In this document: positions 41,655 through 48,749 of the stretch, piece by piece | Numbering within the stretch: the first letter of the stretch is position 1 | How the letters are laid out: each line of letters opens with the position of its first letter | Origin: Laspinema palackyanum D2c | GTDB lineage: Bacteria > Cyanobacteriota > Cyanobacteriia > Cyanobacteriales > Laspinemataceae | DNA: 48,749 bases | Assembly: GCF_025370875.1 (NCBI RefSeq) | Contig: NZ_JAMXFD010000020.1 | Coordinates: 1 to 48,749 of the forward strand | Reading direction: 5' to 3' | Position numbers and translations under genes: made by a program | Notes under the pieces: model-generated | Told to the model about the DNA's origin: nothing | What the model saw: the letters and a program-made list of their open reading frames with translations, nothing else | Database searches by the model: none

Positions 41655-42653
41655 ATGAGGGATGCGATCGCTAAGGTACTTTATTCGGGGTTATTAATCA
41701 CCGTTTTAATGGCTTGTCGGGGCAATTTTGTCCCTGACAATTCCATTGAGAATAGAGTAGGCATCGCCTCAACTGTAACTACAGGGAGGATTCAGACTCT
41801 CACCGATGCCACCGGAACAGCGGTGCAGGTCAAAGAATCCCCCAGTCGCCTCGTCTGCTTACATTTAAGCTGTATCGATATTTTGGCGGAACTAGAGCGC
41901 GAACCTGTGGGGATGTATGGAGTTCTCACCACGTTTGCCACCAGTGAACTGTACTTTGGCGATCGCGCCCAAAGCTTTGGCAAAATTAGTGGTCGAGGGG
42001 AACCCAACTTAGAACAGTTACTCGCCCTAGAACCCGACTTAACCATCGGACATCAGGCGCAGCTATCCACTCAGCGCCAAACCCTAGAAGCGATTACCCC
42101 GTTGTATCTGGTCGAAATCGGCAGTTATCAAGATGCGATCGCCAATCTCAAAACCGTGGGAAAACTCTTGGGGGAGTCAGAAAAAGCAGAAGCCGTTGCT
42201 TGGCACTTTTTGGATAAATTTAAGGCATACAAAGCCAAATCCCCGCGAAATAAAAGCGTGATGGTGATGCGAGGGACCCCAAGTGCCTTTCATGTCGCCA
42301 CGGTAGAATCCCTCGTGGGTTCTACCCTGGCAGAACTCACTCCCTATCCCTGGGAGCTAGGCGATCGCTCTCCCAGCGCCATTAGTTGGGCAACTTACTC
42401 CGTGGAGGAAATTCTCTCCATTGACCCAGATTTTATATTCATTATCAACAGTTCCCGCGCCCCGGATTTAATTTCGGGGTTAAAAACCCATCGTCTCTGG
42501 CAAACGCTCACCGCTGTCAAGCGGGATCAAGTATATGCTTTGGATGAAGACAAAATTGGCGGGTTTACGAGCGGCACGCGATCGCTGGGTCAGTTAGTCG
42601 ATGAAATCGTGACGACCATGTATCCTGACGTTTTTCCGGAACCCTTACCATGA
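41655..42653 (+). CDS. Iron-siderophore ABC transporter substrate-binding lipoprotein
   Basis: A 332-residue binding protein of the FecB/FhuD class. Lipobox LMAC places the lipid-modified Cys at residue 21. The body has the helical-backbone fold: GTAVQVKESPSRLVCLHLSC, EREPVGMYGVLTTFATSE, GRGEPNLEQLLALEPDLTIG and YSVEEILSIDPDFIFIINSS. It would carry ferri-siderophore in the periplasm to the permeases. It begins 6 bp after the receptor stop and its stop overlaps the next start (ATGA), so translation is coupled. Confidence 0.92.
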   Translation: MRDAIAKVLYSGLLITVLMACRGNFVPDNSIENRVGIASTVTTGRIQTLTDATGTAVQVKESPSRLVCLHLSCIDILAELEREPVGMYGVLTTFATSELYFGDRAQSFGKISGRGEPNLEQLLALEPDLTIGHQAQLSTQRQTLEAITPLYLVEIGSYQDAIANLKTVGKLLGESEKAEAVAWHFLDKFKAYKAKSPRNKSVMVMRGTPSAFHVATVESLVGSTLAELTPYPWELGDRSPSAISWATYSVEEILSIDPDFIFIINSSRAPDLISGLKTHRLWQTLTAVKRDQVYALDEDKIGGFTSGTRSLGQLVDEIVTTMYPDVFPEPLP

Positions 42654-43678
42654 GTGCGCCTTACCCGAGTCCTCCCGTCCTGAACCCTTCGCGATTCTGG
42701 ATAGCAGTCACCGCACTCAGTCTCGCCCTTTTAGCCCTCGCCCTGCTTTCCCTACAACTGGGAAAACCCGCCCTCAACTTATCCCAAATCTGGGAGATTG
42801 CATTCAGCACCAACGGCAAACCGATTCCCCGTCTCGTCTTCTGGGAAGTACGCTTGCCGCGCCTAATTCTCGGCAGTCTCACCGGCGCACTTTTAGCCTT
42901 AGCCGGAGTCCTCCTCCAGAACGCCCTCCGCAATGTCCTCGCAGGGCCAGAATTGTTGGGAGTCCAATCGGGCGCAGCATCCGTCATGGCCGCAGTGGTT
43001 GTCTTACATCTACCCCTGGCCCTGTCTACCTACCCCTTACTCGCTTTAATCGGCGGCTTATTGGGGGGTGCGATCGTCTTGTTCTCCTCCAAACGCACCT
43101 CAGACCCGGTGCGGCTGGTCTTAATTGGTGCAGCCATGACCGCCTTATTAAACGCGGTCACCATTGCCTTGATTAGTCTAGGGTCTAGTAGTACCGTTAG
43201 CTTATTATTTTTATACTTATTGGGTAGCCTTTCCGGTCGCACTTGGGATGAGGTCGAGATTCTCCTCCCCTGGGCCATCATCGGCATTCCCCTCGCCCTA
43301 ATCTGCGCCCGTCCCCTGAATATCCTGCAATTGGGGGACGAAATGGCGGAAGGACTGGGGTTAAAAGTGCTACCCGCCCGCTTCGCAATTGGAGTATTGA
43401 GCGTGGTTTTGGTCGCACCGGCGATCGCCACCTGTGGCCCGATCGCCTATATCGCCTTACTCGCCCCTCACCTCTCCCGCAATCTCTTAGGCACAACCGA
43501 TGCCAGACAAGTTTTAGTCTTAGCCATTCCCATCGGCGCAGTCTTGCTCGTGGGTGCGGATTTGTTAGCCCGAGAAGCCTTTGCACCGATGGAAATGCCC
43601 GTGGGAGTCTGGACCACCCTCCTCGGTGGACCCGCTTTATTAGTGATGCTACAACAACAGATCCGGAGGAGGGGATAA
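42650..43678 (+). CDS. FecCD-type siderophore ABC transporter permease 1
   Basis: A 342-residue inner-membrane protein with about nine to ten helices. Family marks are VRLPRLILGSLTGALLALAG, LQNALRNVLAGPELLGVQSG, and ALLAPHLSRNLLGTTDARQV, the last being the coupling-helix region that contacts the ATPase. It works as a heterodimer with the following permease. It overlaps the binding-protein gene by four bases and the next gene by one (TAATG). It carries one HIP1 site. Confidence 0.93.
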   Translation: MSAPYPSPPVLNPSRFWIAVTALSLALLALALLSLQLGKPALNLSQIWEIAFSTNGKPIPRLVFWEVRLPRLILGSLTGALLALAGVLLQNALRNVLAGPELLGVQSGAASVMAAVVVLHLPLALSTYPLLALIGGLLGGAIVLFSSKRTSDPVRLVLIGAAMTALLNAVTIALISLGSSSTVSLLFLYLLGSLSGRTWDEVEILLPWAIIGIPLALICARPLNILQLGDEMAEGLGLKVLPARFAIGVLSVVLVAPAIATCGPIAYIALLAPHLSRNLLGTTDARQVLVLAIPIGAVLLVGADLLAREAFAPMEMPVGVWTTLLGGPALLVMLQQQIRRRG

Positions 43679-44742
43679 TGACAGTCTTACCGGGAAAGAG
43701 AATTAAAACCCCGCGATCGGCCCAACTCACATTTGCTCAGGGCATGACTGCCGTCATCCTTGCCCTTGGGGTCGTCTTTGTCTTGCACGTTTGTGTGGGC
43801 AGTGGCACCCTGTCCGCCAGAGAAGCCGTTGCCGCTTTGGTGAATCACCCGATCGCAGCCGTTCATAGCCGGATTGTCTGGGAATTGCGCGTTCCCCGGG
43901 CTGCGATCGCCACTCTGGCCGGGTCATTATTTGGACTCTCCGGGGCCATCTTACAAGCGATTATCCGCAACCCCTTAGCCGAACCCAGCCTCACCGGAGT
44001 GACCTCCGGTGCCGTGTTGTTCTTAATCCTCTCCCTCACCTTCTTACCACATGGGTTCATTCCGCCCGTCTGGTTCCCCGCAGTCGCCTTGGTGGGGGGA
44101 TGTATAACCAGCAGTATTGTATATTTCTTAAGTCGGCAACCCAACCGCCCGAGTGACCCTTTACAATTGGTCTTAAATGGGGCCGTTGTCGGGGCGATCG
44201 TGCAGTCGTTCAATTCCTTACTTTTATTGTGGGATGATGAATCCCTAGGCACCATTTTATTTTGGCTAATTGGCTCCTTGAACGGACGCACCTGGGTTCA
44301 TTGGCAGGGAATTTGGGCGATCGCCCTGATTGCCTTACCCGCTGGACTTGCCTGCGCCCGCGTTGCCAATGCCCTCCATCTGGGAGATGACGTTGCCGCA
44401 GGAGTGGGAGTCCCCGTCACCCAAGCTAGAGCGGCCTTATTTTTTATCGCCGTTTGGCTCAGTGCCACAGCGGTTTCCGTCGTTGGTGCCGTCGGTTTCA
44501 TCGGCTTAATTGGCCCGCATTTAGCCCGCCAATGGGTCGGAAACGATGCCCGTCGCTTGTTTCCCCTGAGTACCGCCATCACCGCCCTTTTACTGTTAGG
44601 AGCAGATTTATTCGCCCAAGTTCTCACTCTCACCTTTGGCAATCATGAAGCCGCCCTCCCAGTCGGTGCCGTAACCGCACTGTTAGGCGCACCCTTCTTT
44701 TTATATTTAGTTTTAAGAAAAAACTCAATGGGTTCAATATAA
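43678..44742 (+). CDS. FecCD-type siderophore ABC transporter permease 2
   Basis: A 354-residue permease with the same fold: WELRVPRAAIATLAGSLFGL, SGAILQAIIRNPLAEPSLTG, then GFIGLIGPHLARQWVGNDAR (coupling helix). It pairs with permease 1. Start by TAATG overlap, with AGGAGGGG just upstream inside the previous gene. The two permeases are diverged and not a recent duplication. Confidence 0.93.
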   Translation: MTVLPGKRIKTPRSAQLTFAQGMTAVILALGVVFVLHVCVGSGTLSAREAVAALVNHPIAAVHSRIVWELRVPRAAIATLAGSLFGLSGAILQAIIRNPLAEPSLTGVTSGAVLFLILSLTFLPHGFIPPVWFPAVALVGGCITSSIVYFLSRQPNRPSDPLQLVLNGAVVGAIVQSFNSLLLLWDDESLGTILFWLIGSLNGRTWVHWQGIWAIALIALPAGLACARVANALHLGDDVAAGVGVPVTQARAALFFIAVWLSATAVSVVGAVGFIGLIGPHLARQWVGNDARRLFPLSTAITALLLLGADLFAQVLTLTFGNHEAALPVGAVTALLGAPFFLYLVLRKNSMGSI

Positions 44743-44747
44743 TCATT

Positions 44748-45578
44748 ATGTCAATAAACCCCCCGATTCTCGCCGCCCAAGATTTACAAGTCGGTTACGG
44801 TAACCAGACGATTCTCAAGAACCTGTCCATTGAGATTGAACATGGGAAAGTAACGGCATTAGTCGGACCCAACGGTTCGGGAAAATCCACCCTTTTAAAA
44901 ACCTTAGCCCGATTGTTGTCCCCGACTAGCGGACAAGTTTATTTGAACGGCGTCCCCCTGAAGCGCCTTTCCACCCGAGATATCGCCCGTCAACTGGCAA
45001 TTCTACCTCAAAATCCCGTCGCCCCTCCCGGATTAACTGTAGCCGAATTAGTCGAACAAGGGCGGTTTCCTCATGTCGGACCCTTGCAAATGTTACGTCG
45101 CCAGGACCGGGAGGCGATCGCCGAGGCACTCACCCTCACCGCCATGACTGAATTTGCCCATCGGCGTTTGGACAATCTCTCCGGAGGGGAACGACAACGG
45201 GCCTGGATTTCTCTATCTTTAGCCCAAGAAACGCCTCTGTTATTATTAGATGAACCGACCAGCTTTTTAGATATTGGACATCAGCTTGAAGTCCTAGAAA
45301 TTGTCAGACAACTCAATCACAGTCGGGCAATGACGATTATTTTAGTCCTCCATGACTTGAATCAAGCCGCTCGATATAGCGATCGTATGGTCGTCCTCAA
45401 ACGGGGACGAATTATAGCCGATAATACCCCCCGTCGCGTCTTAACCCCGGAACTGTTAGCGGAAGCCTTCGGAGTCCGCGCCCGAGTCACCCTCGAACCC
45501 GAAACCGGCATTCCCTTATGTTTTCCCTATGCCTATATCGGAAACTCTCCCATGCCTATCGATGCACCTCAATCCTAG
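44748..45578 (+). CDS. Siderophore ABC transporter ATP-binding protein
   Basis: A 276-residue ATPase of the FecE/FhuC class. Walker A GPNGSGKST, Q-loop LAILPQNPVAPPGL, signature LSGGERQRAWISLSLAQET, Walker B LLLLDEPTSFLDI and H-loop VLHDLNQAARYSDR are all present and intact. It drives the two FecCD permeases at the inner face of the cytoplasmic membrane. It starts 5 bp after permease 2 and is followed by the Suc_Fer-type gene after 6 bp. Confidence 0.95.
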   Translation: MSINPPILAAQDLQVGYGNQTILKNLSIEIEHGKVTALVGPNGSGKSTLLKTLARLLSPTSGQVYLNGVPLKRLSTRDIARQLAILPQNPVAPPGLTVAELVEQGRFPHVGPLQMLRRQDREAIAEALTLTAMTEFAHRRLDNLSGGERQRAWISLSLAQETPLLLLDEPTSFLDIGHQLEVLEIVRQLNHSRAMTIILVLHDLNQAARYSDRMVVLKRGRIIADNTPRRVLTPELLAEAFGVRARVTLEPETGIPLCFPYAYIGNSPMPIDAPQS

Positions 45579-45584
45579 CCTCCT

Positions 45585-46562
45585 ATGAGCCATCTTTCTT
45601 GTTCAGAATTAACTCGCCAAGCCGGAAATTCCCTAAGCGGCACGGCCTTAAACTATGATAATTATCTGTTAGTTGAATGTCCTCCCCCTTGGAGTTCGTA
45701 TGATTTAGAAACGCCCAGAATTCCCGATAATCTGCGGGCCGTTGGAGATGAAATTTATGATAATAAACCGATTAAAAATAGAATCCTTTTAATTTACAAT
45801 CCCCTTTATCACCCACAAAATACTATCCGCGTCTTAGCCTTTCGGAAACCCGCAGGATATTCCCTGGGATATGTGGGTCAAGAATTCTTCGTTTCTGATA
45901 TCAATGAAGTCGCCTCCCTTGCCCAAACCTGCTTTAACACCCCCCCAAAAGAAGGAGAAGCAAATTCCCTCAAAACGAGAGACATTTTAATCTGTACCCA
46001 CGGACAAAACGACCGATGTTGTGCGCGATACGGCAATCCTTTATATCGCCAAGCCTTAAAGATAATTGAAGAGTTTTCCTTAACCGATATCCGGATTTGG
46101 CAAACCAGTCATATCGGGGGTCATCGCTTTGCACCCACGGCGATCGGCTTTCCCGATGGCCGCTATTATGGTCAAATTGACTCCTCAGCGTTACAAGCTA
46201 TACTCATGCAGTCCGGTTCCATTCAAGACTTAACCAAAGCCTATCGCGGCTGGGGAATCTTACCCAAACCTGTGCAACTCTTAGAAAAAGAACTGTTAAC
46301 AAAATGGGGGTGGACAGGATTCAATTTTGCCATGAATGGGCGAATTTTAACTGAAAATCCCAAAAGCTTTTCCTATCGAGTTGAATTGGCAGTAAAAACC
46401 GATAAACAGATTGTCATTTATCAAGCCGACATCATAGGAGATGAAAAAACTCGAATAAACTTACCCGAATCTTGTGTGGGTGACTACCAAGAAACCGTAA
46501 TGAATTATCAAGTCCAGGGAATAGAAATTATTGAAACCCGGGAATTATCCCTCGCCTCCTAA
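45585..46562 (+). CDS. Sucrase/ferredoxin-like iron-sulfur protein, candidate siderophore reductase
   Basis: A 325-residue protein of the Suc_Fer-like family with a thioredoxin-like [2Fe-2S] ferredoxin fold. Landmarks: N-terminal CSELTRQAGNSLSGTAL and LLVECPPPWSSYDLETP; the cluster region ILICTHGQNDRCCARYG (Cys137, Cys145, Cys146); and ASHIGGHRFAPTAIGFPDGRYYG-type text (IWQTSHIGGHRFAPT), which is the family hallmark. It is the last gene of the siderophore operon, 6 bp after the ATPase. Imported ferric siderophore must be reduced to release iron, and an iron-sulfur protein here is a good candidate for that step. This role is inference. Confidence 0.85.
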   Translation: MSHLSCSELTRQAGNSLSGTALNYDNYLLVECPPPWSSYDLETPRIPDNLRAVGDEIYDNKPIKNRILLIYNPLYHPQNTIRVLAFRKPAGYSLGYVGQEFFVSDINEVASLAQTCFNTPPKEGEANSLKTRDILICTHGQNDRCCARYGNPLYRQALKIIEEFSLTDIRIWQTSHIGGHRFAPTAIGFPDGRYYGQIDSSALQAILMQSGSIQDLTKAYRGWGILPKPVQLLEKELLTKWGWTGFNFAMNGRILTENPKSFSYRVELAVKTDKQIVIYQADIIGDEKTRINLPESCVGDYQETVMNYQVQGIEIIETRELSLAS

Positions 46563-46600
46563 ATGGGTAAATTTCCGATAGAAACCCCCAGTGGATTAAA

Positions 46601-46631
46601 ATAGATAGAACTCCTTAAAACCTCTATCTAT
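46601..46631. repeat. Inverted repeat after the siderophore operon
   Basis: ATAGATAGA (46601-46609) pairs with TCTATCTAT (46623-46631). No T run follows on the plus strand, so it is at best a weak terminator of the operon. Confidence 0.35.
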
Positions 46632-46680
46632 CCGGTTAAGCTAAATTTAAAATAGTAGATGCACCTGATTTCCCCTAATC

Positions 46681-47148
46681 TTATCTTAACGGACGCAACG
46701 TCGTCGGATCTTCAGGAATTGGAGTAATAAACCGACGGTTAGCGCGAACAAAACAATTCCCATCCTCAATAGAGACAGGAATCCAAGGTTTGCCGCGCTT
46801 ATCCAGCAACACAATTTGATTGGCCAAATTTCCTGTCACCGCCTGCAATCGTTCCCCCCGTTCAAAAACACTCACAACCGACCACTGGGAAATCTCATGG
46901 CGGTTATTCGTCCGTAACGAATCCGGTACATCTACACTATCCAGATAAATCCCTTGAAATTGTTCTGCCATGCGACAATTTAACCCATTCGGATCCGCAT
47001 CACTCACTTCCCAATTAAACTGACGATTCCCACGCCGTCCCGGAAAAAGATAATCCCCATCCGCATTCGTAGCGGGAACCGCTAAACTCGGACCACAAAC
47101 CAAAACCACACACGCCACAGCAATGGATAAACCTTTAATCAGTTTCAT
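46681..47148 (-). CDS. Secreted protein of unknown function
   Basis: A 155-residue protein with a clear signal peptide (MKLIKGLSIAVACVVLVCGP, cleavage near SLA). The mature part is beta-rich, with NFNW-like QFNWEVSDADPNGLNCRMAE, SQWSVVSVFERGERLQAVTG and GKPWIPVSIEDGNCFVRANR, similar in style to small secreted SH3-like domains of cyanobacteria. Two Cys (in LNCRMA and GNCFVR) could form a disulfide. GAGG lies about 10 bases before the ATG. It is convergent with the siderophore operon; no functional link is evident. Confidence 0.7.
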   Translation of the reverse strand: MKLIKGLSIAVACVVLVCGPSLAVPATNADGDYLFPGRRGNRQFNWEVSDADPNGLNCRMAEQFQGIYLDSVDVPDSLRTNNRHEISQWSVVSVFERGERLQAVTGNLANQIVLLDKRGKPWIPVSIEDGNCFVRANRRFITPIPEDPTTLRPLR

Positions 47149-47244
47149 ATTGATTAATCCTCACCTCTATCCTAGTTTTAACATCTTTTTTCCAGCCTGA
47201 CTACAAAAAGGCCCTCTTAAACTTCTGCTGCCACCAGGACCCGA

Positions 47245-47330
47245 TGATACTCCAACGGGTTGCAACCCATTTCCAGCCCATTTCTCCTGGGGACAAGGAA
47301 TTGCCTTGTCCCGAAAAGTTTATTAAATCT
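47245..47330. repeat. Short palindromes between two minus-strand genes
   Basis: AACGGGTTGCAACCC (about 47255-47268) and GGGACAAGG-AATTG-CCTTGTCCC (about 47293-47316). Both are perfect or nearly so and resemble dispersed palindromes seen in cyanobacterial intergenic DNA. The second lies 15 bp after the Rpn-type stop and may help its termination. Confidence 0.5.
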
Positions 47331-48305
47331 TTACTTTCCCGCTTCGTTCGATGGAATTAAATCCTCAAATTCCGCAACGGAACTAATAACACTTGCCTGC
47401 TGCAACAGTTGATTTAGAGTCACAATATCAGCAATTTGATTCAATCGTACACTCAGTTCCGGTGACACAGAATTGAACCGCGTTGTCAATACTAACAGCA
47501 ACGCATTCCGGGCATTTTCTAAGATACCCTCTTGGCGACCTTCCTCGCGACCGGCTTCCATTGCGCGACGTTCGATATTACTAAGAATCGGCATTTTTCG
47601 TTCCTCCTGATAGTTTTTGAGTTTGGTATCAAAACTTTGTTGCAGGCTCTCGGGTAGGGTCATCATCCAGTCGAGTAATCGAAATAACTTGATGACCTCA
47701 TTTTCAGTATAACCTCGTTCATAGAGGTTCTGGACTACCTCCCATTTATACTGCTCCCGTTCTTCGGCATTTCCCGTGCTGGCTTGGGTTTTTAAATGGG
47801 CCATCACTAAAAATGCTAACGGATTGAGACTGGTTTTAAGGGTCTCCCACTGACTTTCATAGTCCAGCAGTTTGGCGATGGGAAATTCAAAGGTGACGGA
47901 ACAGCCAGCGAAGTTATAACTGTAGGAGTGGGGCCGCCATGAGGGGCGATCGCATCCTAAAATAGCCAGACTAATCACTTTTTTATGGATGTCAAAAGAC
48001 CGATAATGGTAGATGTACATCCGTTCAGGAAATTGGCTCTCTTCTTGACTCTGGACTTCGATATGAATCAAGATATAGGCTTCTTCTCCATTCTTTTGCC
48101 AAACCTTGAAGAGTTTATCCCCTTCCCGTTCTCCACTGCTACCCGTGGGAGTAATTTGTTGCAATTCCTTGTCCAGGGATTCGTATCCTCGGCTCCAGTC
48201 TACTACTTCATGAACTTGCGGGAAAAAGAAGGCTAAGAAGGGTTCGAGATAGTCTTCTATAGCTTCTTTCCAAGGCTGGTCATAATTGGCATTGGGGGTA
48301 TTCAC
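47331..48305 (-). CDS. Rpn/PD-(D/E)XK nuclease family protein
   Basis: A 324-residue protein of the cyanobacterial Rpn-like (recombination-promoting nuclease/putative transposase) group. The nuclease core is visible as DKLFKVWQKNGEEAYILIHI then EVQSQEESQFPERMYIYHYR, giving the D...ExQ arrangement typical of the fold. The C-terminal half is helical, with IERRAMEAGREEGRQEGILE, the REEGRQEG repeat common in these proteins, and an end helix. Start is GTG with AGGAGG about 7 bases upstream. Rpn proteins cut DNA and promote RecA-independent recombination; the role in cyanobacteria is unknown. Confidence 0.83.
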   Translation of the reverse strand: MNTPNANYDQPWKEAIEDYLEPFLAFFFPQVHEVVDWSRGYESLDKELQQITPTGSSGEREGDKLFKVWQKNGEEAYILIHIEVQSQEESQFPERMYIYHYRSFDIHKKVISLAILGCDRPSWRPHSYSYNFAGCSVTFEFPIAKLLDYESQWETLKTSLNPLAFLVMAHLKTQASTGNAEEREQYKWEVVQNLYERGYTENEVIKLFRLLDWMMTLPESLQQSFDTKLKNYQEERKMPILSNIERRAMEAGREEGRQEGILENARNALLLVLTTRFNSVSPELSVRLNQIADIVTLNQLLQQASVISSVAEFEDLIPSNEAGK

Positions 48306-48378
48306 CCTGATTCCTCCTGATGATGCTGTTGGGGAATTTTTCTAAGTTTATTGTAACATATAAAACCTGTATATCTCG

Positions 48379-48484
48379 TTACTTGGCTCTGCCAAGTAAT
48401 GCACTCTTGGAGGCTCTGCCTCCTCCCCGCTACAGGCGGCAGAGCCGCAAAATGCCCGTGTCACGGCAGAGCCATGACACGAGA
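48379..48484. repeat. Cluster of palindromes, TTACTTGGC-TCT-GCCAAGTAA family
   Basis: Four palindromes follow each other: TTACTTGGCTCTGCCAAG (48379-48399), GGAGGCTCTGCCTCC (48409-48423), GGCGGCAGAGCCGC (about 48435-48448) and CGTGTCACGGC with GCCATGACACG (48457-48481). The first and last correspond to the two inner palindromes of the element at 4721-4834, where CTTGAG or TTAA replaces TCT at the loop. All loops share the word GCTCTGCC or its complement. Non-coding. Confidence 0.7.
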
Positions 48485-48631
48485 GAAATTTCTAAACCTA
48501 AACTGAGACTTTCCCAAGCGCGATATCCCTAGTCAATGCTGGCAACTGTAGCTTCAATGCTAGAGCAAGACAGGCTCTATCACCCTAGCCCTGTCAAGGT
48601 GGTAAATTAATGACGAAAAAGAGTGATGGAA

Positions 48632-48749
48632 TGTAGGGGTTTGGTCTCCAAACCCTCTTAATCTAGGGGTTTGGTCTCCAAACCCTCACGATGGGGGGGG
48701 TTGGTCTCCAAACCCTCACGATGGGGGGGGTTGGTCTCCAAACCCTCTT
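48632..48749. repeat. Tandem 30-bp repeat array running off the window
   Basis: Four copies, spaced exactly 30 bp (unit starts near 48632, 48662, 48692 and 48722), of a unit containing GGTTTGGTCTCCAAACCCTC, with a partly variable 8-10 bp joint (TTAATCTA, ACGATGGG). The core GGTTTGG-TCT-CCAAACC is a palindrome in the first two copies; in copies 3 and 4 GGGTT becomes GGGGTT with loss of one arm T. The array continues past the window edge. Confidence 0.75.

Noticed and set aside
48632-48749. CRISPR array
   Set aside because: Period 30 bp leaves only 8-10 bp between repeat cores, the joints repeat themselves, and no cas gene is near. It is a tandem repeat.
1-48749. tRNA or rRNA genes
   Set aside because: I looked for T-loop words such as GGTTCGAATCC with matching stems and found none; there is no rRNA-like stretch.

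Overview
The window is cyanobacterial DNA. It opens with the end of psaB and a psaL-psaI pair, contains CyanoP, PurK, a CtaA-type copper ATPase and many copies of the cyanobacterial palindrome GCGATCGC (HIP1), and is crowded with short palindromic dispersed repeats of the kind found in filamentous Oscillatoriales-type genomes. I cannot name the species. Most genes look like stable chromosomal genes with cyanobacterial relatives.

Layout. 1-1252: photosystem I genes (psaB end, then psaI and psaL on the minus strand). 1917-4517: a small Cys-rich protein, an OB-fold-like lipoprotein and glutathione reductase. 4573-4897: a palindromic repeat element inside a G-rich simple-sequence tract. 5600-10127: a chemotaxis-like operon (PatA-type regulator, CheW, CheA-response regulator hybrid) with no receptor gene beside it. 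10824-13940: a phosphodiesterase-type protein and a family 2 glycosyltransferase. 14313-17252: an accessory patch without HIP1 sites, holding a Uma2 nuclease, a broken HTH gene and a decayed type I restriction-modification locus. 17253-20847: Maf, CyanoP, a septoil-knot-type repeat protein, PurK and a 6S RNA gene. 21302-31203: a cyanobacterial small protein, a copper ATPase, a large helical unknown, a DsbA-like lipoprotein, a binding-protein/histidine-kinase fusion and a seven-blade WD40 protein. 31384-34156: a run of minus-strand probable stress or envelope proteins, including two CsbD proteins. 34514-37310: uvrB and two small proteins. 37472-46562: a ferric-siderophore module (MFS transporter, AMIN-TonB receptor, binding lipoprotein, two permeases, ATPase and a Suc_Fer-type iron-sulfur protein). 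46681-48749: a secreted small protein, an Rpn-type nuclease and repeat arrays.

The most unusual region is 14.9-17.25 kb. A short stretch reading as the C-terminus of HsdS runs, with a stop/start overlap, into an intact DUF6883 gene. This is followed by a DUF4926 domain fused to a long uncharacterised protein, then a ribosome site, an ATG and a frameshifted segment that reads like the N-terminus of HsdR. That segment is cut by a 147-bp mini-element with near-perfect TGTCRGTTGCCAA terminal inverted repeats and internal repeats resembling TnsB-binding sites of Tn7-like/CAST transposons. The ancestral order hsdS - DUF6883 - DUF4926 fusion - hsdR suggests that the two intact genes are a companion module of a type I system which outlived the restriction enzyme. 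This is inference and is testable by comparative searches.

Other items worth attention are a kinase whose UrtA-like sensor domain lacks a signal peptide, so it may sense inside the cell; a Suc_Fer-type protein at the end of the siderophore operon as a candidate ferric-siderophore reductase; a 6S RNA gene with a clear promoter next to purK; and several families of dispersed palindromes.
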